Origin: an uncultured Collinsella sp.
GTDB lineage: Bacteria; Actinomycetota; Coriobacteriia; Coriobacteriales; Coriobacteriaceae
Reading direction: 5' to 3'
DNA: 61,738 nt
NCBI GenBank assembly: GCA_900542555.1
Contig: UQNU01000004.1
Location: 1-61,738 of the forward strand
Below the pieces are notes generated by a model, which made no database searches, had not been told where the DNA came from, and was given only the letters and a program-made list of their open reading frames with translations. Below are positions 50,470 through 58,931 of the stretch, piece by piece. Both the position numbers and the translations under genes were made by a program. The stretch's first letter is position 1. Every line of letters begins with the position of its first letter.

Positions 50470-50538
50470 AAGTTGCGGTGAAATGGGGACTGTTTGGGCT
50501 GCTAGAAGGCCTATTCAGTCCCTATTTCACCGCAACTT
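50470..50538. repeat. TTGCGGTG...CACCGCAA hairpin element, copy 3
   Basis: AGTTGCGGTGAAATGGGGAC and its partner GTCCCTATTTCACCGCAACT (within 50470-50492 and 50516-50538) pair with two differences. Lies between convergent genes at the right edge of the BREX island and could terminate both. Confidence 0.78.
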
Positions 50539-50552
50539 ATGGGTGGGGATGG

Positions 50553-52154
50553 CTACGATGCCAGCGTGGCGATGACGGCTTCGTCGCCGGCGTATATGAG
50601 GGTGTTGCCGTCGGGGATGATGGTTTGGCCGTCGCGTTTGAGCATCACCACGATAAAGGGGTGCTTGCCTTGTGGCACATCGCGCAGGCGCTGGCCGGCC
50701 AGGCGACCGTGGGGTGTCACGGTGACCTCGCGCAGCGTAACCTCGGCACGCTCTTCAAACGTCGGCGCGGCCATAACCAGAAGGTCGCCTTCTTCAATTA
50801 CGGTATCACCGTTGGGCAGCACCGGGTGAGCACCGTCGCGCAGCACCAGGACCACGAGCATGTCGGTGACGCTGCCGATGTCCGCAAGCGAGCGACCGGC
50901 AAACGGATGGCCCGCGCCCACCTTGAGCTTGACGAACGACATGCCGCCCTCGTCGCGGTAATCGTTAAAGGTGCGGCGCACATCGCCTGCCGCATCGATC
51001 ATGTCGAGTTTCTTCGCCACTGCCGGCAGCAGCGAGCCCTGCACCACAATGCTCGACACGGCAATTACAAACACCAGGTCAAATAGGTCGTGGCCACCGG
51101 GAACGCCGGCCACCACGGCAAAGAGACTAAAGACGACCGAAGCCGCGCCACGCAGGCCCGCCCAGCTTACAAGCGCGACTTGGCGAGGATTGGTCTTAAA
51201 GGGCGCCAACAGCAGACCGACGGCGATGGGGCGGCTCACGAAGAGCATAAACGCCATGAGCGCCAGGCCCGGTAGCAGCATTTGCGGCAGGCGTGCGGGC
51301 GTGACGAGCAGGCCCAGCAAAAAGAAGATGGTCATCTCGGCCATCTCGGTGAGGGTGTCAAAAAAGTGCGCCATCTCGACCTTGCCGGTGATGTCGCTCG
51401 CGCCTAGCACGATGCCGGCAAGGTACACGGACAAAAAGCCGTTGCCGCCCAGGTAGCTCGGTAGCGCGTAGGCAACGATCGCCACGGCGAACAAGAAGAT
51501 AGTCTGCGCGCCCTCGGCCGTTGCGTGTGCGCGTTCAATCAGGCGGCTGGATGTCCAGCCGATGACAAGGCCCAACCCCACGCCCAGGATGATCTGCTTG
51601 GCCAGCAGTACGGGGATGTCGATATTGCCTCCCGCTGCGAGGGTCGCGAGCACCGCGGTGAGCATGTAGGCGACGGGGTCGTTGGAGCCCGATTCGACCT
51701 CGAGCAGCGAGTCGGTGCCGCCCCTCAGCGACAGGTTGTGCTCGCGCAGCACACTAAAGACGCTCGCCGCATCGGTTGACGCCACGACCGAGCCTAGCAG
51801 CAGGCCACCGATCCAGTCGAAGCCCAGTGCGAAGTGCGCAAAGGCGCCCGTGATGCCGGCGGTGACGACGACGCCGAGCGTGCTCAGCAACACCGCGGGC
51901 GCTGCGACGGGCTTGGCGCGGTCGATATTGGTGTTAAAGCCGCCGTAGAACATGATGAACAGCAGCGCCGTGCTGCAGACGGTTTCGGTAAGCGCGTAGT
52001 CGCTAAAGTCGATGTGCGCCGGACCGTTGACGCCCAACAGCATGCCGAGCGCGATAAAGATGAGCAGGGTGGGGAAGGGGAGCTTTTTGCCGACGGGTTT
52101 AATGGTCAGGCACAAAATGATGACGAGGCCGATAAAAAGAAGGATCTGGTTCAT
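50553..52154 (-). CDS. Potassium/proton (cation/H+) antiporter with two RCK_C domains
   Basis: 533 residues, CPA1/NhaP2-type. About 12-13 membrane helices in the first 390 residues, with ion-site regions LLFIMFYGGF, GSVVASTDAASVFSVL and LEVESGSNDPVAYML typical of the family. After VRRTFNDYRD come two RCK_C (TrkA-C) domains: AGHPFAGRSLADIG...EEGDLLVMAAP and TPHGRLAGQRLRDVP...YAGDEAVIATL. The domains probably sense nucleotide or ions to gate efflux, which protects against high K+ or alkaline stress. The ATG has CCAGGAGCGGACACTATCC. Confidence 0.9.
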   Translation of the reverse strand: MNQILLFIGLVIILCLTIKPVGKKLPFPTLLIFIALGMLLGVNGPAHIDFSDYALTETVCSTALLFIMFYGGFNTNIDRAKPVAAPAVLLSTLGVVVTAGITGAFAHFALGFDWIGGLLLGSVVASTDAASVFSVLREHNLSLRGGTDSLLEVESGSNDPVAYMLTAVLATLAAGGNIDIPVLLAKQIILGVGLGLVIGWTSSRLIERAHATAEGAQTIFLFAVAIVAYALPSYLGGNGFLSVYLAGIVLGASDITGKVEMAHFFDTLTEMAEMTIFFLLGLLVTPARLPQMLLPGLALMAFMLFVSRPIAVGLLLAPFKTNPRQVALVSWAGLRGAASVVFSLFAVVAGVPGGHDLFDLVFVIAVSSIVVQGSLLPAVAKKLDMIDAAGDVRRTFNDYRDEGGMSFVKLKVGAGHPFAGRSLADIGSVTDMLVVLVLRDGAHPVLPNGDTVIEEGDLLVMAAPTFEERAEVTLREVTVTPHGRLAGQRLRDVPQGKHPFIVVMLKRDGQTIIPDGNTLIYAGDEAVIATLAS

Positions 52155-52407
52155 GGATAGTGTCCGCTCCTGGGTGGTTTGCGTGGCACGGTCAATTGTC
52201 TGTGGTTATTTGTACCCAAAGGTGGTGGGTTTATGGGGTTGGATTGCGGGCGTGCGCGATATCGTCATAGACGGCTGCCGTCTTTGCCTCTGCTCGGAAA
52301 CCCTTTCCAGCTTTATTGCAACGGAGTACAATGGGTAACGTTTAAGTTCAACTTGAAGTTTTAGTTGCGGCACCGGGCTTCGGCCGCAATGCAAGGAGAG
52401 GCGTACC

Positions 52408-53247
52408 ATGGCGATCTATGTGACATCTGATGCTCACGGGCACGTGCGTGCGCTTGACGAGGCCCTGTCTAAGATCTCGTTGACGTCCGACGACACGCTG
52501 TACGTGCTGGGCGACATGATCGATCGCGGGCCCGATCCGGTCGGCGTTATTAAGCTCGTGCGCTCGCTGCCCAACGCCCACGTGCTCAAGGGTAATCACG
52601 AGCAGATCATGCTCGATGCCATCATTGGTCAGGATCCGATCGATGCCGAGACCTGGGATATCAACGGTGGCTGGACGACGCGCGAGCAGCTCAACGACAT
52701 GGAATTTGAGGCATACGAGGAGCTCGTGCGATGGATGGCCGCGCTGCCGCTTTACGCGGTGGTCGAGACCGAGGAGCGCCCGTATCTGCTGGTACATGCT
52801 GGAATCGAGATGAAGGCGGCGCGCGCGTTTTTGCTTGAGCATGGCGTCGATTGTGCCGATGGCGTTGGAGCGGTGGGTGCCGATCGCGAGCTGCTGCAGC
52901 AGATGCTCGCGGTACAGTCGTCCGATGACCTGCTGTGGATTCGTCACGGCTATTGGGATGTGCCGACCGGGCTGCTTTCTGCCGAGGGCAAGGGTCCGGT
53001 CGTGGTGAGCGGTCACACGCCAACGGTGTCGCTCGGGCGTTATTGCGAGGTCGGTGGTCTTGCGGGGCTCGACGAGGAGTCGGGCCGCGGGCAGATTGTG
53101 CGCCTGGGCGGCGAGGATGCCGCCGGTGTGCCCGATCGCATCGACATCGACTGCGCTGCCGCCACCGGCTCCGAGTTCGGTCGTGTGGGCATCCTGCGCC
53201 TGGACGACGGGGCCGAGTTCTACGCGAACATCAACCCGGGCGAATAA
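52408..53247 (+). CDS. Metallophosphoesterase (PPP-type, ApaH/PrpE-like)
   Basis: 279 residues, calcineurin-like fold. Dinuclear metal motifs in order: TSDAHGHVRALDEAL (Asp, His), VLGDMIDRGPDP (GDxxDRG), LKGNHEQIM (GNHE), LLVHAGIE and VVSGHTPT. These are the PPP-family signatures, so substrates may be phosphoproteins or dinucleoside polyphosphates. The first motif reads SDAHG instead of SDIHG. The last ~60 residues are a beta-rich extension. ATG 52408 has AAGGAGAGGCGTACC. A terminator lies 140 bases downstream. Confidence 0.9.
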   Translation: MAIYVTSDAHGHVRALDEALSKISLTSDDTLYVLGDMIDRGPDPVGVIKLVRSLPNAHVLKGNHEQIMLDAIIGQDPIDAETWDINGGWTTREQLNDMEFEAYEELVRWMAALPLYAVVETEERPYLLVHAGIEMKAARAFLLEHGVDCADGVGAVGADRELLQQMLAVQSSDDLLWIRHGYWDVPTGLLSAEGKGPVVVSGHTPTVSLGRYCEVGGLAGLDEESGRGQIVRLGGEDAAGVPDRIDIDCAAATGSEFGRVGILRLDDGAEFYANINPGE

Positions 53248-53383
53248 CCTTGTTCCGCCGATCTACCGTAGCTAATTTGGGACGGGGCTTTTTTGACTAC
53301 TTTCGGAGAGTAGCGCCTTCTTGCTCGGTAAGCGCTAGAAATGAGGAGCGTCTGCGTCCTCGACAGCGCGAAAATGCTCGAAA

Positions 53384-53427
53384 AACCGTCGCAACGGAGT
53401 CAAACGACGTCGCGGCGGTTCTTTTTT
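53384..53427 (+). terminator. Rho-independent terminator after the metallophosphoesterase gene
   Basis: AACCGTCGC pairs with GCGGCGGTT (one G-U), followed by CTTTTTT. The 394-base gap 53248-53642 contains this terminator, the inverted-repeat element at 53441 and no gene. Confidence 0.75.
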
Positions 53428-53440
53428 GGCTGCCCGCTGG

Positions 53441-53563
53441 CTAAGTGAGTAGACTTTTTTGGAAATGCCGAGCACCCAACATATTTGCCTCAATAAAACC
53501 GCAGGTCACAGACTTGTGCTCTGTTGGTGTGGTCGGGGATTCGGTAAAAGTCTACTCACTTAG
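53441..53563. repeat. CTAAGTGAGTAGACTTTT inverted-repeat element
   Basis: CTAAGTGAGTAGACTTTT (53441-53458) and AAAAGTCTACTCACTTAG (53546-53563) are perfect 18-base inverted repeats. Inside, CACCCAACA and TGTTGGTG form a second pair. It is unrelated in arm sequence to the other elements but has the same architecture. Confidence 0.7.
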
Positions 53564-53642
53564 TTTTGCGTGATGAATATTGTCCGCAACGAGACCCCAG
53601 ACGGGGTGATTCCATCGCAAATTCCGGTGACCGGGCAGCTAA

Positions 53643-55223
53643 TTAGGCGCCGTATGGGTTGCGGTCGCGTTCGATGCGTTGGCGGATGCGGCGGTACTCG
53701 ATTATCAGCAGCACCAGGAGTAGGGCCATGATGGCTAGGTAGCTCACCACAGCGCCCATCAGACCCAGCAGCTTAATCAGGATCACCGGGAGCACCACGC
53801 TCACGGCAAAGCAGATCAGGTAGATCTTGGTGACGTCTCCAGCGTGGCGCAGCACCGTGATGATGGCGTAGATAAAATCGATGGCCGCGGTTACGCCGCC
53901 GGCAACGACCATCAGCAGCGCCAATGTGCGGTAGCGCTCAAAGTTGAGGCCGTACATAAAGCTCATGAGGGGAATGCCGGGACCTGCCATAAATGCGGCG
54001 CACACGCCGGTGATGGCCACGATCAGTGCCATAACGGCAATAATAATCAAGTCAAAACGGCGGCGTTTGCGCGGGTTCGCCCAAATGCTCGACAGACGCA
54101 GGAGCTGCGGTTTATAGACAAATCCGATGCTCAGCAAAATAGCCTGCGCTGGAAAGAACAGGGCATTAAAGTACAGCTGGTATTTGTAGGCCAGCGTGCC
54201 TTCCATCACAAACTTGGGCATGCTCTCGATAAGGTTGAACAAAAATAGCGCGCCAAAGAGCGGGGCGCACTGGACAAACAGGTGGCCGACCTCGCGCAGA
54301 CTTACGTGGCGCGATTTTTCGGTCTCAAGCAGAGCGAGCGGCGCGGTGACCAGCACGAGCGAGGCGATGGCGGTGACACCCATGGCCATGGCCGCGATGG
54401 GCATACTGCGCGTAAGGAACAGCGCCGCGCTAAAGACCACGATGACGCCGACGGAGCGCAGCGTTTGGCTCATGCCGGCCAGGTAAAGTTTATCGGCCTG
54501 CTGCAAGCGACCCTCGTATACGTCGGCGACGCCGTCGATCACCTTATACAGGTAGACGCCCAGGCCGATCGTCGCCATCTGCGCGTCATAGCCGCGGGCG
54601 CTGCTGTACATGAGGCCGCAGCCTAGGGCGATCGCTCCGCAAAGCCAGCGGTTGAGCTGGTAGGAGGCAAAGGACGTCGTTTCGTCGATATCCGAGACTT
54701 GGAAATTGCGCACGCCGTAGTTGCACGCGATCATGATGAGCGTGCCGGTGACAAAGGCGATGGAGAACTTACCGGCTTCCTCGGCGCCCACAAGCTGCGT
54801 GGACACAATGGTGAGCAGGGGAAATGCGAAGCCCCACACGGCGGTGCCCAGGGTATTCCAGAGATAGTCGCGGCGGGTGGCGTGTTCCTCGTATTCGGCT
54901 TCCTGCGTGGAGAAGCCGCCGCCGTAGACAGCGCCGAGCAGGCGGTTCCACCAGGCGTTGACCATGCGGTGGATGGGGCCGGGCTCGCGATCGCGCTCTC
55001 GGCGACGGCGCGTGGCCTGGCCGCTGTCGGGGCCGCCGGCGTTGCGCTGGCTCAGCTCCTGGATGCGTGCGAGCTCCTCGGCGGTGTGCGAGGCGGGGAA
55101 GAGGCCGTTCTCGATGCGGCCGCCTTGGGCCTTTGCGGTGCCGCTGCTCGCTACGGCGGGGTCGGCGACGCCATTGCGGCGGGCGATGGCGCGGCGGATG
55201 CTATCGAGGGGCGTGATGCTCAA
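53643..55223 (-). CDS. Polysaccharide flippase-like membrane protein (Wzx/MATE fold)
   Basis: 526 residues from a TTG start at 55223 with AAAGGACTCCGCT before it. The first ~105 residues are hydrophilic and Arg/Gln-rich (cytoplasmic), the rest about 12-14 membrane helices, starting RRDYLWNTLGTAVWGFAFPLLTIV. The overall pattern is that of oligosaccharide flippases (PST/MVF group), which move undecaprenyl-linked glycans outward. Glycosyltransferase neighbours are absent, so the substrate is unknown. It is a lone gene, convergent with the metallophosphoesterase. Confidence 0.82.
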   Translation of the reverse strand: MSITPLDSIRRAIARRNGVADPAVASSGTAKAQGGRIENGLFPASHTAEELARIQELSQRNAGGPDSGQATRRRRERDREPGPIHRMVNAWWNRLLGAVYGGGFSTQEAEYEEHATRRDYLWNTLGTAVWGFAFPLLTIVSTQLVGAEEAGKFSIAFVTGTLIMIACNYGVRNFQVSDIDETTSFASYQLNRWLCGAIALGCGLMYSSARGYDAQMATIGLGVYLYKVIDGVADVYEGRLQQADKLYLAGMSQTLRSVGVIVVFSAALFLTRSMPIAAMAMGVTAIASLVLVTAPLALLETEKSRHVSLREVGHLFVQCAPLFGALFLFNLIESMPKFVMEGTLAYKYQLYFNALFFPAQAILLSIGFVYKPQLLRLSSIWANPRKRRRFDLIIIAVMALIVAITGVCAAFMAGPGIPLMSFMYGLNFERYRTLALLMVVAGGVTAAIDFIYAIITVLRHAGDVTKIYLICFAVSVVLPVILIKLLGLMGAVVSYLAIMALLLVLLIIEYRRIRQRIERDRNPYGA

Positions 55224-55327
55224 AGCGGAGTCCTTTCTATTGCTGCGTTCTAGTATAGACGCGGCGGTGTTTACCCGTGTTTTTGAACGGATTGGTCAAT
55301 ATTTTTGGCAGCGCCATTCAGTAGTCG

Positions 55328-55436
55328 GCACTTAGGGACGTTCCTTATGTGTCGGTACTTTGGGAACGTCCCTAAGTGCTGGCATCCGGGGATACTCCTT
55401 GGTTGTTGCCTGTCCAAGAGTGTCCCCAATGACTAG
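55328..55436. repeat. Intergenic GGGGAC/GTCCCC inverted-repeat element, copy C
   Basis: GCACTTAGGGACGTTCC (55328-55344) and GGAACGTCCCTAAGTGC (55363-55379) are perfect inverted repeats; a second part with GGGGATACTCC and GAGTGTCCCCAATGACTAG follows. It shares motifs and order with the copies at 95 and 3316. The 351-base gap before pckA contains nothing else recognised. Confidence 0.65.
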
Positions 55437-55575
55437 GCCGCTTGCCTGCGATTTTTGACCGTTGGGCGGGCGCTTCGCCGTTGCCGCAAAAACGTTTTTG
55501 CACATAGGGTACAACGGGCTTTACGTGAGTAAAGTGCGCGCTGCGTCCGCGTGTTGCGTTTTTAAAGGAGGCCCC

Positions 55576-57246
55576 ATGCCTGGTGTTACCCCTGCAGAAG
55601 TTCTGTCCAACTTTGGTATTACGCTGGTCGAAGATCCCGCCGAGAACCAGCCCCGCCTGCTGGTCGATCTACCCGCCGCGGAGCTCGTCGAGCATGCCAT
55701 CCGCCGCGAAGAAGGCCGCATGGCATCCAACGGCGCGCTGGTGATCGAGACGGGGGAGCGTACTGGTCGTTCTCCCAACGATCGCTTTATCGTTGACACC
55801 CCCGATGTTCACGACAAGATTGCCTGGGGCGCCGTCAACCGCCCGCTTTCGACCGAGAGCTACGAGGCCATCAAGACCGGTATCGTCGACTACCTCAACG
55901 AGCGCGACGTGTTCGTCACGCGCGGCATGGCGGGCGCCGACCGCAACCACACGCGTCGCCTGCTCGTCGCCTGCGAGCGTGCCAGCCAGGCGCTCTTCAT
56001 TAAGCAGATGCTCGCCCGTCCGCTCGCTCGCGAAATCGCGCGCACCGGTGAGCCGGACTTTTGCGTGCTCGCCGCTCCCGGCTACCAGTGCGATCCCGCC
56101 ATTAAGGGCCTCAACTCCAGCGCCGCCGTGGTCATTAACTTCCAGGAGCGCGTGATTTTGGTTGCCGGCACCGGTTACTCCGGCGAAATCAAAAAGTCCA
56201 TCTTCAGCGTTATGAACTACCTACTGCCCGTCGAGGACGACGTGCTGCCCATGCACTGCTCGGCCAGCATGGATCCCGTCACGCACGAGACGGCCGTGTT
56301 CTTTGGCCTTTCGGGTACGGGCAAGACCACGCTTTCGGCCAACCCCACGCGTCTGCTGATCGGCGACGACGAGCACGGCTGGTCCGACATGGGCATCTTT
56401 AACGTCGAGGGCGGCTGCTACGCCAAGTGCGAGGGCTTGGATGCGTTCCACGAGCCCGAGATCTTCAATGCCGTTCGCTTTGGCGCCATCTGTGAAAACG
56501 TGGTGCTCGATGAGAACCGCAAGCCCAACTATGATGACGTCTCGATCACGCACAATACGCGCGTGGCCTATCCCGTCGAGCATATCCCCAACGCGTGGAC
56601 CAAGGGCATGGGCACCATCCCGAGCGTCGTGCTGTTTTTGACCTGCGATGCCTTTGGCGTGCTGCCGCCCATCTCGCGCCTGACGGCCGATGCCGCCATG
56701 TATCACTTTGTGACGGGCTTTACCGCCAAGATCCCCGGCACTGAGGTCGGCGTCACCGAGCCTACGCCCACGTTCTCCTCGCTGTTTGGCGAGCCGTTTA
56801 TGCCGCTCGATCCTATGGTCTATGCCAAGATGCTCGGCGAGCGTATCGCCGACGGTCGCACCCGCGTCTATCTGGTCAATACCGGATGGATTGGCGGCGG
56901 TTATGGCGTGGGGCATCGTATCGAGCTTGCCTACACGCGCGCCCTGGTGGCCCGCGCCCTCGACGGTACCATCGAGGACAGCGAGTTCGTGCACGACGAC
57001 ATCTTTAACGTCGACATTCCCACTACGTGCCACGGTGTGCCCGACGGCATCCTGGTGCCGCGCCAGTACTGGCAGAGCACCGCGCGCTACGACGAGGCAG
57101 CGCACAACCTGGCGGTGATGTTTGAGGAGAATTTCGAGAAGAAGTACTCGCACCTGCCCGAGTCCGTCAAGGCCGCCGGCCCGCACGCTCAGGTGCCCGC
57201 CGACGCCCGTCATCGCGGCCGTGGCCTGCTGGGACTCCGCCGCTAG
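55576..57246 (+). CDS. pckA: Phosphoenolpyruvate carboxykinase (ATP)
   Basis: Interconverts oxaloacetate + ATP and phosphoenolpyruvate + CO2 + ADP; in gut anaerobes it may run toward oxaloacetate. 556 residues. Seen: GERTGRSPNDRFIVD, KKSIFSVMNYLLP (substrate Arg/Lys site), the P-loop GLSGTGKTTLSANP (Walker A-like, kinase-1a), LIGDDEHGWSD (metal Asp) and the adenine loop near NTGWIGGGYGVGHRI. Start ATG 55576 follows AAAGGAGGCCCC; the frame is open to 55462. It ends with a ~20-residue Arg/Ala-rich tail beyond the usual end. Followed by a terminator hairpin. Confidence 0.96.
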   Translation: MPGVTPAEVLSNFGITLVEDPAENQPRLLVDLPAAELVEHAIRREEGRMASNGALVIETGERTGRSPNDRFIVDTPDVHDKIAWGAVNRPLSTESYEAIKTGIVDYLNERDVFVTRGMAGADRNHTRRLLVACERASQALFIKQMLARPLAREIARTGEPDFCVLAAPGYQCDPAIKGLNSSAAVVINFQERVILVAGTGYSGEIKKSIFSVMNYLLPVEDDVLPMHCSASMDPVTHETAVFFGLSGTGKTTLSANPTRLLIGDDEHGWSDMGIFNVEGGCYAKCEGLDAFHEPEIFNAVRFGAICENVVLDENRKPNYDDVSITHNTRVAYPVEHIPNAWTKGMGTIPSVVLFLTCDAFGVLPPISRLTADAAMYHFVTGFTAKIPGTEVGVTEPTPTFSSLFGEPFMPLDPMVYAKMLGERIADGRTRVYLVNTGWIGGGYGVGHRIELAYTRALVARALDGTIEDSEFVHDDIFNVDIPTTCHGVPDGILVPRQYWQSTARYDEAAHNLAVMFEENFEKKYSHLPESVKAAGPHAQVPADARHRGRGLLGLRR

Positions 57247-57266
57247 CGTCGCCGTGAGTCCATATC

Positions 57267-57303
57267 CACCATAAAGGGACAGACATCTTTGTGGTGGTTT
57301 TGC
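57267..57303 (+). terminator. ACCACCATAAAGG-type hairpin, terminator of pckA (copy 2)
   Basis: CCACCATAAAG pairs with CTTTGTGGTGG, followed by TTTTG. Same family as the hairpins at 26386, 58219 and 60261; the loop carries GGACAGACAT. Confidence 0.75.
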
Positions 57304-57472
57304 TCGCGTGGATGACTCGGGTTACAATACGCCTGACATATCGTCCCCTTCTCCGGATGGGGACAGCGCAAGCGCTCTTGTGACGGCACCGTAGGACTTT
57401 GAAGGTGGCCGTCGTAAGGGCGCTTTTTGTTTAGGCGCCCTCACTCGGGCGCGCACAATGAAGGGAGAGCGT
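57300..57472 (+). promoter_or_regulatory. Promoter and highly structured leader of the B3/B4-domain gene
   Basis: TTGCTC (57300-57305) and TACAAT (57323-57328) with 17-base spacing form a good promoter. The ~135-base leader holds consecutive stems: GTCCCC/GGGGAC (57343-57364), AGCG/CGCT (57365-57376), GACGGC/GCCGTC (57382-57413), and GCGCCC (57435-57440), which can pair either back with GGGCGC (57418-57423) or forward with GGGCGC (57447-57452) near the ribosome site. That mutual exclusion is what an attenuator or riboswitch would show; no known class was recognised. Confidence 0.45.
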
Positions 57473-58192
57473 ATGAAGGGCTTTATTGCCGAGAATTCAT
57501 TCTGGGAGCTGTTTCCGCAGGCGACGGTCGGTGTTGTGGTCGTGGAGGGCATGAAGCCAGCGGCTCAGATTCCTCAAAAGGACGTGGATGCGATTGCGGC
57601 GTTGCTCGACCGCGCCAATATCGATGCGGAGCGTCATCTGACCAGCGATACTATCAGCGAGAACGCGCCGGTCAAGGCATGGCGCGAGGCCTATCGCCTG
57701 TTCAAGACCAAAAAGGGCGCGCGTTGCTCAATCGAGAACCTGCTCAAACGCGTACTCAAAGGCAAGCCGGTCGGTCATATCACACCGGCGGTGGATATTT
57801 ACAACACGGTGTCGCTGTCCTACGCGCTGCCCGTGGGAGGCGAGGACCTGCATGCGATCGAGGGGGATCTTCGCTTGAAGGTGACCGACGGCGGCGATGC
57901 GTTCTTGCCGCTTGGCGAGGAAGCGGATGATCCGACGCTGCCCGGCGAGCTCGCCTACATCGACGATGCGGGCGCCGTGTGCCGCTGCTGGAACTGGCGC
58001 GACGGCGTTCGCACGGCGTTGTCCGACGATTCGGCCGATGCGTTCCTGGCGATTGAGTGCGTGGAGCCCGAGCGGATGGGGGATTGCCAGGCCGCGATCG
58101 ATCGCTTAGCCGAGCTGCTCGAGCGCTATCTGGGAGCGACGGTTGTCGTTAAGACGCTTGTGACCCGCGACAATCCCTGCGTGGAGTTGTAG
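57473..58192 (+). CDS. B3/B4 tRNA-binding-domain protein
   Basis: 239 residues containing the B3/B4 domain otherwise found in the phenylalanyl-tRNA synthetase beta chain, here as a stand-alone protein. Signatures: APVKAWREAYRLFKTKKGARCSIENLLKRVLKG, then VDIYNTVSLSYALPVGGEDLHAIEGDLRLKV and the WNWRDG region. In the synthetase the domain edits mischarged tRNA; free relatives may act on tRNA or amino-acid conjugates, but this is unproven. ATG 57473 has GAAGGGAGAGCGT; an ATG at 57458 lies just upstream. The long structured leader suggests post-transcriptional control. Confidence 0.85.
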   Translation: MKGFIAENSFWELFPQATVGVVVVEGMKPAAQIPQKDVDAIAALLDRANIDAERHLTSDTISENAPVKAWREAYRLFKTKKGARCSIENLLKRVLKGKPVGHITPAVDIYNTVSLSYALPVGGEDLHAIEGDLRLKVTDGGDAFLPLGEEADDPTLPGELAYIDDAGAVCRCWNWRDGVRTALSDDSADAFLAIECVEPERMGDCQAAIDRLAELLERYLGATVVVKTLVTRDNPCVEL

Positions 58193-58218
58193 CTGTGCCT
58201 AGAACCTATTGATGCCCC

Positions 58219-58259
58219 AAACCACCACAAAGGTGTCTGTCCCCTTTGTGGTGGTTTTT
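58219..58259 (+). terminator. ACCACCACAAAGG hairpin, terminator (copy 3)
   Basis: AAACCACCACAAAGG and CCTTTGTGGTGGTTT are perfect complements around TGTCTGTCC, with the T-run continuing to TTTTT. It closes the B3/B4 gene. Confidence 0.82.
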
Positions 58260-58362
58260 ATGTTGATGGGTTAACAATTGGGATATTTGGGTACGGGGGT
58301 TCGGACATGCGGCTAAGATGTTTACCCGTTAGCATCATGCAAGCGAAAGGCGGTCGTCTCCC

Positions 58363-58812
58363 ATGCAGCAGAACGACGAGACACGTTTTGAGGATTTTGT
58401 CGGACTGATTAGCGGGCTCTACAAGGAGATTCAGCGTATCAAGACGTCCGAGGGCGCAAGGCTGGGCCTCAAGGGCTCCGACGTTATGTGCCTGTACTAC
58501 CTGGAGCGCAGCAAGGACGGCATGACCGGCGCCGACCTGGCTCGCGTGGCCGGCGTGACGCGCGCTGCCGTTTCGCGCACGCTGGCGCACCTGGAGGAGG
58601 GCGGCTTTGTCGAGGTTGATGACTCGGGCGATGCTGCCGTCAAGTACCGCGCCCCGGTTCGCCTGACCACGCTGGGTGGCGAGAGCATGAACGAGGCCGA
58701 CCGCATCATCCACGAAGTGCTCGACACCACCGGTAAGGCCATGGGCGTGGAGCAGCGCGAGCAGATGTATGCGTCGCTGCGTACGATTCTTAACACCCTG
58801 CGCGAGATCTAA
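58363..58812 (+). CDS. MarR-family transcriptional regulator
   Basis: 149 residues with the MarR winged-helix core: LKGSDVMCLYYLERSKDGMTGADLARVAGVTRAAVSRTLAHLEEGGFVEVD, then the wing (AVKYRAPVRLTTLGG) and C-terminal dimerisation helices (EQREQMYASLRTILNTL). MarR proteins usually repress an adjacent gene until a small ligand binds. The next gene, 119 bases downstream in the same direction, encodes a DegV lipid-binding protein and may be co-regulated. The ATG has GCGAAAGGCGGTCGTCTCCC. Ligand unknown. Confidence 0.9.
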   Translation: MQQNDETRFEDFVGLISGLYKEIQRIKTSEGARLGLKGSDVMCLYYLERSKDGMTGADLARVAGVTRAAVSRTLAHLEEGGFVEVDDSGDAAVKYRAPVRLTTLGGESMNEADRIIHEVLDTTGKAMGVEQREQMYASLRTILNTLREI

Positions 58813-58931
58813 GGCCGCCAAGGCATTTGCTTCCCATTAACAACTGCATCGTCCCGTTTGAGCGCGTATACCGTGCCGGGGCATTGCTGTCAAAATTCCC
58901 CGCGCGAGCTCCGCGCAAGAAAGGATTCGCT

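Noticed and set aside
57381..57440. T-box riboswitch before the B3/B4 gene
   Set aside because: AAGGTGGCCGTCG resembles the T-box core only loosely; the AGGGTGGNACCGCG consensus, specifier loop and terminator are not evident.
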